Positions 6,625 to 16,271 of a stretch of 64,000 bases of DNA are shown one piece after another. Source of the DNA: Actinobacteria bacterium HGW-Actinobacteria-2 (GTDB lineage Bacteria; Actinomycetota; Actinomycetes; Propionibacteriales; Propionibacteriaceae); the NCBI GenBank assembly GCA_002841335.1, contig PHEY01000007.1:106461-170460 (forward strand), written 5' to 3'. The position numbers were made by a program, and so were the translations under genes. The notes beneath the pieces are model-generated. The model had not been told where the DNA came from and ran no database searches. It saw only the letters and a list, made by a program, of their open reading frames with translations. The first letter of the stretch is position 1. Each line of letters starts with the position of its first letter.

Positions 6625-8429
6625 CCGAGCAGAAGCCGGCCGAAGAAGCCAAGGCCAACCCCGAGGATCGCCGGATCGGCGTCTACATCTGCCATTGCGG
6701 CGGAAACATCTCCGACTACGTCGATGTCGAGGCCGTCCGGGACGCGCTGGTCGACGAGCCCGGTGTGGTGGTCTCCACCACGGAGCTGTTCGCCTGTTCC
6801 GACGGCACCCAGCACGACATGATCGACGCCATCAAGGCCAAGGGCCTCGACGGCCTGGTGGTGGCGTCCTGCTCGCCGAAGCTGCATCAGGTCACCTTCC
6901 GCAATGTGGCCAATCGGGCCGGAATGAACCCGTACGCCTACACCCAGGCGAACGTGCGGGAGCAGGCCTCGTGGGCGCACCAGCACGATCGTGCAGGTGC
7001 CACCGAAAAGGTGATCGGCCTGGTCCGTTCGGCGGTGGCCAAGACTCGATTGTCGGACGAGCTGCATCCGCTGCGCTTCGACACCGTGCAGCGCTCCTTG
7101 GTGGTGGGCGGCGGTATCACCGGGCTCCGGGCTGCGATCGGCTTGGCCGACATCGGGCTGGAGGCCGTGGTGGTGGAGAAGGCTCCCGAAGTGGGCGGCT
7201 GGATGGGCCGCTTCGGCGCGAGCTTCCCCTCCGAGGCTTCCGGCAAAGATCAGATCGCCTCGTTGATGGCCCAGATCAAGGATCGCCGCGACATCACCGT
7301 GTACACCAGCGCCGAGCTCACCAGCAAGGCCGGCACCTTCGGCAACTACACCGTCGGGATCACCTTGCATCGTGACGGCGGCGACAAGGAGTTGAGTCTG
7401 GACGTCGGTTCGATCGTGGTGGCCACCGGTTTCGACTCCTACAACCCTGACGACGGCGAGTACGGCTACGGCATGGACGGCGTCGTCACCCTGCCGGAGT
7501 TCAAGGAACTCATCGATACCGCACCCGCGGTCGGCAAGCTCTCCTACCAGGGTCGGCCGGTGCGCTCGGTGGCCTACATCTATTGCGTGGGCTCGCGGCA
7601 GGGGGCCGGCGGAAACGAGTACTGCTCGAAGTTCTGCTGCACGTCGGCGATTCACTCCTCGCTGCTGGTCAACAAGATCGATCCCTCGATCCGGCAGTTC
7701 CACCTGTATCGAGACATTCGCGCCTACGGCAAGTTCGAGCTCGAGTACGGAGCCTCCCGCGGCGCCGGCTCGACCTACCTGAAGTTCGCCGACGACGCTC
7801 CGCCGACGGTGGAGAAGCTGCCCAAGGGTGGCTTGGGCGTCACTGTCACCGATCTGCTCACCGCCAGCCGGGAAGTGATCCTTCCGGTCGACCTGGTGGT
7901 GCTGGTCACCGGCATGGTGCCGCGACAGAACAAGTCCCTGATCGACCTGCTGAAGCTGCCGGTCGGAACCGACGGGTTCTTCAACGAGATTCACCCCAAG
8001 CTGCGTCCGGTCGAGACCGTGGTGGACGGCGTGATGATCGCCGGCTGCTGCCAAGCGCCTCGCACCGCCGCCGAGAGCGTCCAGGCCGGCTTGGCCGCGG
8101 TCGCCCAAAGCGCGGCGCTGCTGAAGAAGGGCTACGCAGAGCTTGAGCCGCTGGTGGCCAAGATCGATCCCGACAAATGCGTTGGCAGTGGCGAATGCCT
8201 CAGCGTGTGCCCGTACGAGTCGATCACCATGATCGAGTGGGACGGTCGCCAGATCGCCTCGGTCGATCCGTCCACCTGCAAGGGCTGTGGTGGCTGCGTC
8301 CCGCTGTGCGGGGTCGATGCCATCGACCTGCTGGGCTACACCGATGCCCAGATGCGTTCGGCCATCGAAGAGCTGATCAGTGCCGAAGCACCCACCAAAG
8401 CCGAGGCTGTGAAGGAGCCGGTGTCATGA
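6621..8429 (+). CDS. QmoB/HdrA-like flavoprotein with C-terminal ferredoxin domain
   Basis: 602 residues, overlapping the previous stop by ATGA. The N-terminal HdrA domain has CHCGGN starting at C24 and ACSPKLH-like SCSPKLH; the FAD site is VVGGGITGLRAA; the HdrA Fe-S motif YCVGSR...CSKFCC follows; the last 90 residues are a ferredoxin. In the ferredoxin the second motif is complete (Cys 553, 556, 559, 563), but the first reads C520-x2-Ser523-x2-C526-x3-C530, with Ser where the second Cys is expected. In Qmo complexes QmoA and QmoB pass electrons between a soluble partner and membrane QmoC. The MvhD-like part that ends QmoB in sulfate reducers is absent here and encoded separately at 2891-3319. 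Confidence 0.85.
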   Translation: MTEQKPAEEAKANPEDRRIGVYICHCGGNISDYVDVEAVRDALVDEPGVVVSTTELFACSDGTQHDMIDAIKAKGLDGLVVASCSPKLHQVTFRNVANRAGMNPYAYTQANVREQASWAHQHDRAGATEKVIGLVRSAVAKTRLSDELHPLRFDTVQRSLVVGGGITGLRAAIGLADIGLEAVVVEKAPEVGGWMGRFGASFPSEASGKDQIASLMAQIKDRRDITVYTSAELTSKAGTFGNYTVGITLHRDGGDKELSLDVGSIVVATGFDSYNPDDGEYGYGMDGVVTLPEFKELIDTAPAVGKLSYQGRPVRSVAYIYCVGSRQGAGGNEYCSKFCCTSAIHSSLLVNKIDPSIRQFHLYRDIRAYGKFELEYGASRGAGSTYLKFADDAPPTVEKLPKGGLGVTVTDLLTASREVILPVDLVVLVTGMVPRQNKSLIDLLKLPVGTDGFFNEIHPKLRPVETVVDGVMIAGCCQAPRTAAESVQAGLAAVAQSAALLKKGYAELEPLVAKIDPDKCVGSGECLSVCPYESITMIEWDGRQIASVDPSTCKGCGGCVPLCGVDAIDLLGYTDAQMRSAIEELISAEAPTKAEAVKEPVS

Positions 8430-8671
8430 GCCAGGTGTTGCGAGATCCCCGCGAAGTGATGCGTGAGGAAATGCAGATGCACGCCCCGATCCTGGCGGCG
8501 GTGGCCGACGAGCCGTTGACCATCCCGCAGATCGCCGAGCAGCTCGGCGCCCCGGCCAGTGAAGTCGTCTACTGGGTGATGGGCATGCGCCGCTACGGCT
8601 TCCTCGCCGAAAGCAAGGACGCCGACGACGACGGATTCTTCACCTACGCCGCCACCGGAAGGCAGGTCTAG
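8426..8671 (+). CDS. Small winged-helix-like protein of the Qmo-like operon
   Basis: 81 residues, with ATGA overlap to the gene before and two bases before the next gene. Residues about 30-65 (PLTIPQIAEQLGAPASEVVYWVMGMRRYG) read as a helix-turn-helix with a following wing, ending FFTYAATGRQV. There are no cysteines, no signal peptide and no membrane segment. The tight coupling on both sides says it is made in step with the flavoprotein and membrane subunits, so it may be a structural or assembly subunit rather than a transcription factor. No named family was recognised; the function is unknown. Confidence 0.7.
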   Translation: MSQVLRDPREVMREEMQMHAPILAAVADEPLTIPQIAEQLGAPASEVVYWVMGMRRYGFLAESKDADDDGFFTYAATGRQV

Positions 8672-8673
8672 TC

Positions 8674-9852
8674 ATGGCCACGATGGTCAATCCCAACCTG
8701 ATCACCGATCTGCAGAAGTTCGGCGCTCCCGACATCAACGCCTGCTACTCCTGCGGCAACTGCACCGCGATCTGTCCGCTGGCCGACAACGACGCCACCT
8801 TCCCGCGCCGGTTCATCCGACTGGCGCAGGTGGGCCTCACCGACGAGCTGGTGACCAGCAAGGAGTTGTGGACCTGTTACCAGTGCGGCATGTGCACCGC
8901 GCGGTGCCCGCAGGAAGCCGATCCGGCCGAGTTCATGGCCACCGCCCGCCGTTACGCCATCGCCAAGCTCGACAAGTCGGGCGTGGCGCGGGCGATGTAC
9001 ACCAGCCCGGTTGCGGCTGCGGTGATCTCGCTGCTCGGGGTGCTGGTCTTCGGTGGGTTCTTCGCCTCGGTGAAGGCTGCACCGGCAGATCGGCTGGTCT
9101 TCGGCGTCCCGTACGAGTGGATTCACCTCGTCGGGTTGGTCGTGATGATCCTGGTGGCACTGGTAGCGGTGGTGAACCTGGCCATGATGGCGCGGGCCAC
9201 CGCCAAGCGTGAGGGGGTCACCGGGAAGTCGCTGTTCGGCTCCAAGCAGGCCTGGGGACGCACCCTGCGGGCCCTGTGGTCCGCCATCGGCGTGGAGTCG
9301 CTGGGGCAGAAGCGCTACCGCGAGGACTGCGCCGACGATCAACCGGCCGAGCCGTTGTACCGCCGCCGGTGGCTGATTCACTTCCTGACGCTGTGGGGCT
9401 TCCTGGCGCTGTTCGCGGCCACGCTGATCCACTATGGCGGCGACATCATCGGCGTCCCGGAGTCGGTGGCTGAGAGTGTGATTTCGCCGATCGCGCGGGT
9501 CATCGGCACCATCGGCGGCCTGGCGATGATGTACGGCGTCACCTGGTTCGGGATCAACCGCTACCAGAAGGTCAGCGCGGCTGCTCAGCACACCTCGCTG
9601 TCGGACTGGATGTTCCTCGGAATGCTGTGGCTGACCGGATTGACCGGCTTCATCATCGAGGTCTCGCTGTACCTGCCGCAGGCGCATCCGCAGCCGTGGG
9701 CCTACGTGTTGTTCCTGGTACATGTGGCAATCGCCATGGAGTTGGTGCTGTTCATGCCGTTCACCAAGTTCGCCCACGTGATGTATCGGCCGGTGGCCCT
9801 GTTCTTCTACGCACTTTCTAGGGAGAGCCACAAGCAACTGCAGTCGGCTTAG
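8674..9852 (+). CDS. QmoC-like membrane subunit: HdrC-type ferredoxin fused to cytochrome b
   Basis: 392 residues. The N-terminal half-domain has two four-Cys motifs, CYSCGNCTAIC (24-34) and CYQCGMCTARC (68-78), as in HdrC. From about residue 110 there are five to six membrane segments resembling NarI/HdrE cytochrome b, with histidines at membrane edges (LIHFL, LIHYGG, LVHVAI, FAHVMY) as likely heme ligands. This HdrC-HdrE fusion is the layout of QmoC, which hands electrons to or takes them from the quinone pool. The cysteine-rich CCG domains of HdrB are absent. It is the last gene of the operon, followed by a strong terminator. Confidence 0.87.
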   Translation: MATMVNPNLITDLQKFGAPDINACYSCGNCTAICPLADNDATFPRRFIRLAQVGLTDELVTSKELWTCYQCGMCTARCPQEADPAEFMATARRYAIAKLDKSGVARAMYTSPVAAAVISLLGVLVFGGFFASVKAAPADRLVFGVPYEWIHLVGLVVMILVALVAVVNLAMMARATAKREGVTGKSLFGSKQAWGRTLRALWSAIGVESLGQKRYREDCADDQPAEPLYRRRWLIHFLTLWGFLALFAATLIHYGGDIIGVPESVAESVISPIARVIGTIGGLAMMYGVTWFGINRYQKVSAAAQHTSLSDWMFLGMLWLTGLTGFIIEVSLYLPQAHPQPWAYVLFLVHVAIAMELVLFMPFTKFAHVMYRPVALFFYALSRESHKQLQSA

Positions 9853-9865
9853 TTATGGTTTCGCG

Positions 9866-9900
9866 ACAGCCCTGGTCGAGCACCCCTTGACCAGGGCTGT
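9866..9900. terminator. Bidirectional terminator between converging operons
   Basis: A 12-bp perfect stem (9866-9877 with 9889-9900) and 11-base loop lie between the end of the QmoC-like gene and the end of the minus-strand UvrA-like gene. The flanks are T/A-rich on both sides, so it probably ends both transcripts. Confidence 0.8.
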
Positions 9901-9906
9901 TGCTAT

Positions 9907-12273
<2,367 letters not shown>

Positions 12274-12335
12274 GGCCACAGGCTAGACGCCGCACACCGG
12301 CCGCGTGCCGCGCAGGGGGAATCTTGCCCGGTCGG

Positions 12336-13328
12336 CTACTTGGTGACGGGGCCGCCGGCCTGCTGCCAGGCGGCCAGGCCGCCGTCGAGGTAGTAGACGT
12401 GTTTGTAGCCGGCGTCGTGGAGGGCTTGAGCGATGGGTTCGGTGGCCTTGCCGTCGGCGTCGTAGAGGAAGTAGCTGCCGTCCTTGCTCCATTCCGACGC
12501 TTGCGAGGCCACGGTGGCGGCGGTGGCCGATGGCAGGCTCTGCGCACCGGTGATGTGTCCTTGGGTGAAGTCGGCACCCGAGCGGACGTCGACGGCGAAG
12601 TAGTTCTGGGCGTTGCCGTGAGCGTTCAACAGTTCGTACATGCCCTTGGGGATCAACGGAATGACGGGCGCTGCCAGGGTGGAGGCGTCCGGGGCGCTGA
12701 CGGTGATTCCGAAGTTCTTCTGCAGCCGTTGCTCCAGCTCGGTCTGGGTGAGCATGCCGCCGGCGAAGTCGACCAGCTTGCCGTTCGCGTCGTAGAACGC
12801 GGTGACGGGCAGACCCTGCGAGCCGTAGGACAGCCACAAGTCGGAGGCGGGATTGGCGCCGATGTCGTGGGCGAGCGCGAAGCCGGCATCGGCCAGGTCG
12901 AAGCGCTTGGCCATAGCCACACCATCGCCGGGGTCGTTGGTGTCGACGCCGACGAAGCTGACCGAGCCGGCAGTGCTCGTGGCGACCTGCACGAAGCCGG
13001 GCAGTTCCTCGTTGCAGTACACACACCAGGATGCGAAGAAGTTGACCACGACAGGTTTGCCCTTGTGATCGGCCAGGCTCACGGTCTTGGCGGAGTCGAG
13101 TAGGCCCGGCAACCGGAAGTTGTCCTTGGTTCCCACATAGGCCTGCCCACCGGCGTCCGCGGTGGGGCTGGTGCCACGCAGGCCGATGGCGGCGATGCCC
13201 ACGCCGACCACGATCACCAACCCCGCAGCGATCACGGCGATCTTGGTGGTGCGTCGCCGCTTCTCGGCGCGAGCCAACTCCGCGGCGCGCGCCGCGCGGC
13301 GGGACTGCGAGGACGGGGGAGTGCTCAT
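12336..13328 (-). CDS. Membrane-anchored TlpA-type thioredoxin fused to a rhodanese-like domain
   Basis: 330 residues. One membrane segment at about 28-50 leaves a short basic cytoplasmic tail and an external C-terminal part. The thioredoxin domain carries WCVYC at 101-105; after about residue 240 a rhodanese fold begins (AVDVRSGADFTQGHITGA) and ends YLDGGLAAWQQAG. At the place of the rhodanese catalytic Cys the sequence is LYDADGK, with Asp290, so sulfurtransferase activity is unlikely. CcdA, 18 bases upstream, would supply electrons to the thioredoxin part. The pair likely handles extracytoplasmic thiols, disulfides or persulfides. Confidence 0.87.
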   Translation of the reverse strand: MSTPPSSQSRRAARAAELARAEKRRRTTKIAVIAAGLVIVVGVGIAAIGLRGTSPTADAGGQAYVGTKDNFRLPGLLDSAKTVSLADHKGKPVVVNFFASWCVYCNEELPGFVQVATSTAGSVSFVGVDTNDPGDGVAMAKRFDLADAGFALAHDIGANPASDLWLSYGSQGLPVTAFYDANGKLVDFAGGMLTQTELEQRLQKNFGITVSAPDASTLAAPVIPLIPKGMYELLNAHGNAQNYFAVDVRSGADFTQGHITGAQSLPSATAATVASQASEWSKDGSYFLYDADGKATEPIAQALHDAGYKHVYYLDGGLAAWQQAGGPVTK

Positions 13329-13346
13329 GGATGTTGCCTTTCGCAG

Positions 13347-14096
13347 CTAGCCGAGTCCGAGCAGGGAGCCGAGTCCGACGGCCTGCAGGATCGATTGGGT
13401 GAAGGTGGTCACCAGGGGCATCGCGTTGAACGCCAGCAGGACGCCGAAGACGGCCAGCACGATGCCGGAGGTGAGGGTGATGCCGAAGAAGTGCTTCTTC
13501 ACGAAGCCGAAGGCGCCATCGAGCCGATCGAGGGCCAGCGCCGCGCCGAGGAAGGGGACAGCCAGCCCGGCGGAGTAGGCGATCAGCATTGCGGTGCTCT
13601 GCCACAGGTCGCCGCTGCTGGCGGCGACGGCAAGCACGCTGGTCAGGACCGGACCGATGCACGGCGTCCAGCCGAAGCCGAAGGCCACCCCGGCGATCGG
13701 CGCGGCGAAGGGGCCGAACTTGTCCAGCCTCGGATGCCAGCGGGCCTCCTGGTAGAGCCACGGGGCCTGCAGGAACAGTGAGCCGAGCAGGAACAACGCC
13801 ATCGCCAGCACCACCAGGCCGGAGACCTGGGTCAACAGCGCTCGGTGGACGAACAACGCCTGGCCGACCGCGGTGAAGGACAAGCCCAGCAGGACGAAGA
13901 CCGTACTGAATCCCAGGATGAAGCCGCCAGAGGTCTTCAGCACCTGCCACAGGTGGGATCGTCCGCCCTCCTGGACGGAGGTTGCGCCGAGCCCCGTCAC
14001 CACCGAGATGTAGGCCGGGATCACCGGCAGAACGCAGGGGGAGAGGAACGACACCAGCCCACCGACGAAGGCGCCGAGCAGCGTCAGCTCACCCAT
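13347..14096 (-). CDS. ccdA: CcdA-type transmembrane thiol-disulfide electron carrier
   Basis: 249 residues with about six membrane segments. The paired cysteines sit in FLSPCVLPVIPAY near the N-terminus and GWTPCIGPVL in the middle, as in CcdA. The protein carries reducing equivalents from cytoplasmic thioredoxin to external thioredoxin-like proteins, here the TlpA-rhodanese fusion that follows. No cytochrome c maturation genes (ResB, CcsA) are next to it, so cytochrome c biogenesis is not indicated. The start codon is ATG at 14096 with a GAGAG site upstream, and a CsoR/CstR-like operator lies 70 bases before it. Confidence 0.93.
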   Translation of the reverse strand: MGELTLLGAFVGGLVSFLSPCVLPVIPAYISVVTGLGATSVQEGGRSHLWQVLKTSGGFILGFSTVFVLLGLSFTAVGQALFVHRALLTQVSGLVVLAMALFLLGSLFLQAPWLYQEARWHPRLDKFGPFAAPIAGVAFGFGWTPCIGPVLTSVLAVAASSGDLWQSTAMLIAYSAGLAVPFLGAALALDRLDGAFGFVKKHFFGITLTSGIVLAVFGVLLAFNAMPLVTTFTQSILQAVGLGSLLGLG

Positions 14097-14165
14097 GTCG
14101 ATCTCTCACTTTCACACACGGCGCAGCTTTCACCGCGACCTCAACGGCCTGCCTCGGCGATCATA

Positions 14166-14181
14166 TACCCCCCAGGGTATG
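14166..14181. promoter_or_regulatory. CsoR/CstR-like operator ahead of ccdA
   Basis: ATACCC-CCCA-GGGTAT is an inverted repeat of the classic CsoR-family type. On the minus strand it precedes and touches TATGAT, a good -10, with ccdA starting about 70 bases downstream. The spacing and arms match the 2554-2573 site. Confidence 0.65.
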
Positions 14182-14303
14182 GGATTGCCACCTGTGGGAT
14201 CGCTGCTCAGCTGGGTGCTGAGCATGATGGGTGCCGCCAAGGCTTCCCTCCGGCCCCTCCCCGGTGCGTCGCCTCCGCCAGGCCGCGCTGATACGAAGTT
14301 CTG

Positions 14304-14317
14304 ATGAAGAATCGGTC
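14304..14317 (+). promoter_or_regulatory. Candidate copper response-regulator site A
   Basis: ATGAAGAATCGGTC lies just before the response-regulator gene; 13 of its 14 bases recur on the minus strand at 16193-16206, before the multicopper oxidase gene. GAAGTTC and GAAGAATC half-sites, about 11 bases apart, fit OmpR-type direct repeats. Confidence 0.4.
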
Positions 14318-14371
14318 CTGATCTAGGTGAGTGCGCCGACCACGGGCTGCTCCGGCGGCATGATGGCGCCT

Positions 14372-15082
14372 ATGAGCCAGAGCCCGGCGATCACCCGACC
14401 TCACGTCCTGGTTGTCGATGACGAGACCGTGTTGGCGGGAATGGTGGCCAACTACCTGCAGCGCGCAGGGTTCCGCACGACTGTCGCCCACGACGGTCCG
14501 ACGGCGGTGACGTGCGCGCTCTCGGATGATCGTCCCGATGTGGTGGTGCTTGATCTGGGTCTTCCCGGCAAGGACGGAATGGAGGTCTGTCATGAGATCC
14601 GGCGCCACTCTGACTGCTACATCCTGATGCTCACCGCCCGCAACGAGGAGATCGACAAGCTCCTGGGCCTGTCGGCTGGGGCCGATGACTACATGACCAA
14701 GCCGTTCAGTGCGCGTGAGTTGGTGGCACGCGTGAAGGTCCTGTTGCGGCGCCCGCGTGCCGAACCGGGGACCGTCCCTGCGGAGCGAACGATCGGCGAG
14801 CTGACGATCGATCCGGGCGGACGTCGGGTCACGGTCCGTGGAGTTGAGATCGACCTGACCCGCACGGAGTTCGACCTGCTCGCCGTGTTGTCGGCGAGAG
14901 CCGCCGTGGTGTTCTCGCGGCGGGAGTTGATCGATGCCGTGTGGAGCAAAGACTGGGTGGGTGACGAGCATCTCGTTGATGTGCACATTGCCCACCTGCG
15001 CCGCAAGCTCGGTGAGGCGTCCGAGGCGAGCTTTGTCGACACCGTTCGGGGTGTTGGCTACCGAATGGGGGCTGCGCAGTGA
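14372..15082 (+). CDS. OmpR-family response regulator
   Basis: 236 residues from the ATG at 14372, which places VLVVDDE at the usual distance from the N-terminus; in-frame ATGs at 14360 and 14363 and a GTG at 14327 are alternatives. The receiver domain has the phosphoacceptor Asp61 in VLDLGLPG and the KPF lysine; the C-terminal domain is an OmpR/PhoB winged helix ending DTVRGVGYRM. It overlaps the kinase start (GTGA), so the two form a two-component system. The next genes encode a multicopper oxidase and a Met/His-rich protein, which suggests copper as the signal. That is inferred from context. Confidence 0.92.
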   Translation: MSQSPAITRPHVLVVDDETVLAGMVANYLQRAGFRTTVAHDGPTAVTCALSDDRPDVVVLDLGLPGKDGMEVCHEIRRHSDCYILMLTARNEEIDKLLGLSAGADDYMTKPFSARELVARVKVLLRRPRAEPGTVPAERTIGELTIDPGGRRVTVRGVEIDLTRTEFDLLAVLSARAAVVFSRRELIDAVWSKDWVGDEHLVDVHIAHLRRKLGEASEASFVDTVRGVGYRMGAAQ

Positions 15083-16194
15083 GGTCGGAGGCTGAGCCTG
15101 GGAGTCTGACCACCCGGCTGTTGGTTTCCCAGATCACTGTGTCCGTGATCATGGCGCTGAGCGTGATCATTGTGGCCGCAACCGCTGGCCCGGTCCTTTT
15201 CGAGGTCCACATGGAGCAGGCGGGTGAGGTCAACCCGGGAGTTCTCGCCCACGCGGAGGAAGCATTCCGCACGGCGGGTTTCATTTCCCTCGCGATCGGG
15301 CTGCTGATCGCCACCACCGGATCGATCATCGTCAGTGTCCTGACTTCGCGGAAGCTCCGCCGGTCGTTGACCGATCTTGGCGACGTCGCCGCTCGCATCT
15401 CCGAAGGCGACTACGGGCTTCGAGCAGCCGAGAGCAACTCCCGGGAGCTGGCCACCCTGGCGAACAGTTTCAACACCATGGCTGCCCGGTTGGCGGCCAC
15501 CGAAGGGACGCGACGCCGACTCTTGACCGACCTGGCTCACGAGATCCGGACCCCTCTGGCCAGCATAGATATCTGTGTGGAGAGCCTGGAGGACGGCGCG
15601 ATCGAGCCCGGCCCCGAGGCGTGGGGGATTCTGTCGAGTCAGATTGATCGGATCGCCCGGCTTGCTGACGACATCGCTCAGGTCTCGGCGGCCGAGGAAG
15701 GCCGACTTGACCTGGTCATCTCGTCCGTCGATCCGCAGGTGCTGGCCGCAGGTGCCGTCCTCGCGGCGAAGGACGCGTTCGAGCGAAAACACGTCCGACT
15801 CGACTTGCGCCCGCCCGGCGATAGCTCCGCTGTGAGGGTGACTGCTGACGCCGCGCGAATCGGCCAGGTCTTGGACAACCTTCTGTCGAATGCGCTGAGG
15901 CACACTCCCTCGAATGGAGCCGTCACGCTCGCGGTGACTCACGACGATCGCACGGTCTTTCTGGAGGTCACCGATGACGGCGAGGGCATTGCCCCTGAGC
16001 ATGTGCCGCACATCTTCGAGCGTTTCTATCGGGCAGACAGTGCCAGAGGCCGCGACCACGGGGGGACCGGCGTGGGCCTGGCGATCAGCCTGGCGATCGC
16101 CAAGGCTCACCACGGCACGCTGACCGCTGTCAGCCAAGGCCCGGGTCTGGGCACGACGGTGACCCTTCAGCTGCCGATGGCGGCGAAGGCTTGA
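15079..16194 (+). CDS. Sensor histidine kinase
   Basis: 371 residues starting with GTG inside the response-regulator stop. Two membrane segments (about 12-35 and 68-90) bracket a short external loop of some 30 residues, then HAMP, HisKA (His154 in DLAHEIRTPL) and a HATPase with N, G1 (DDGEGI) and G2 (GGTGVGL) boxes. The external loop has few metal-binding residues (His and Glu only), so the ligand is not evident. The gene ends 77 bases before the oxidase start, and that gap holds the second copy of the shared 14-base motif. Confidence 0.92.
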   Translation: MRSEAEPGSLTTRLLVSQITVSVIMALSVIIVAATAGPVLFEVHMEQAGEVNPGVLAHAEEAFRTAGFISLAIGLLIATTGSIIVSVLTSRKLRRSLTDLGDVAARISEGDYGLRAAESNSRELATLANSFNTMAARLAATEGTRRRLLTDLAHEIRTPLASIDICVESLEDGAIEPGPEAWGILSSQIDRIARLADDIAQVSAAEEGRLDLVISSVDPQVLAAGAVLAAKDAFERKHVRLDLRPPGDSSAVRVTADAARIGQVLDNLLSNALRHTPSNGAVTLAVTHDDRTVFLEVTDDGEGIAPEHVPHIFERFYRADSARGRDHGGTGVGLAISLAIAKAHHGTLTAVSQGPGLGTTVTLQLPMAAKA

Positions 16195-16206
16195 CCGAAT
16201 CTTCAT
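16193..16206 (-). promoter_or_regulatory. Candidate copper response-regulator site B
   Basis: On the minus strand this reads ATGAAGATTCGGTC, differing from site A (14304-14317) at one base. It overlaps the end of the kinase gene and lies about 65 bases before the multicopper oxidase start. Confidence 0.35.
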
Positions 16207-16271
16207 ACTGAGCAGCCGATTTGCCGGTCGCGGCCCTGCAGGATGGGAGCTTCCACCGTGAAGGAGTCGCC

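Noticed and set aside
6579..8108. Long minus-strand frame opposite the QmoB-like gene
   Set aside because: Same reason: low-complexity His/Arg/Asp-rich translation and no start context.
12283..13950. Long minus-strand frame running through the ccdA and TlpA-rhodanese genes in another frame
   Set aside because: Arg-rich shadow; the two genes it overlaps have clear family motifs.
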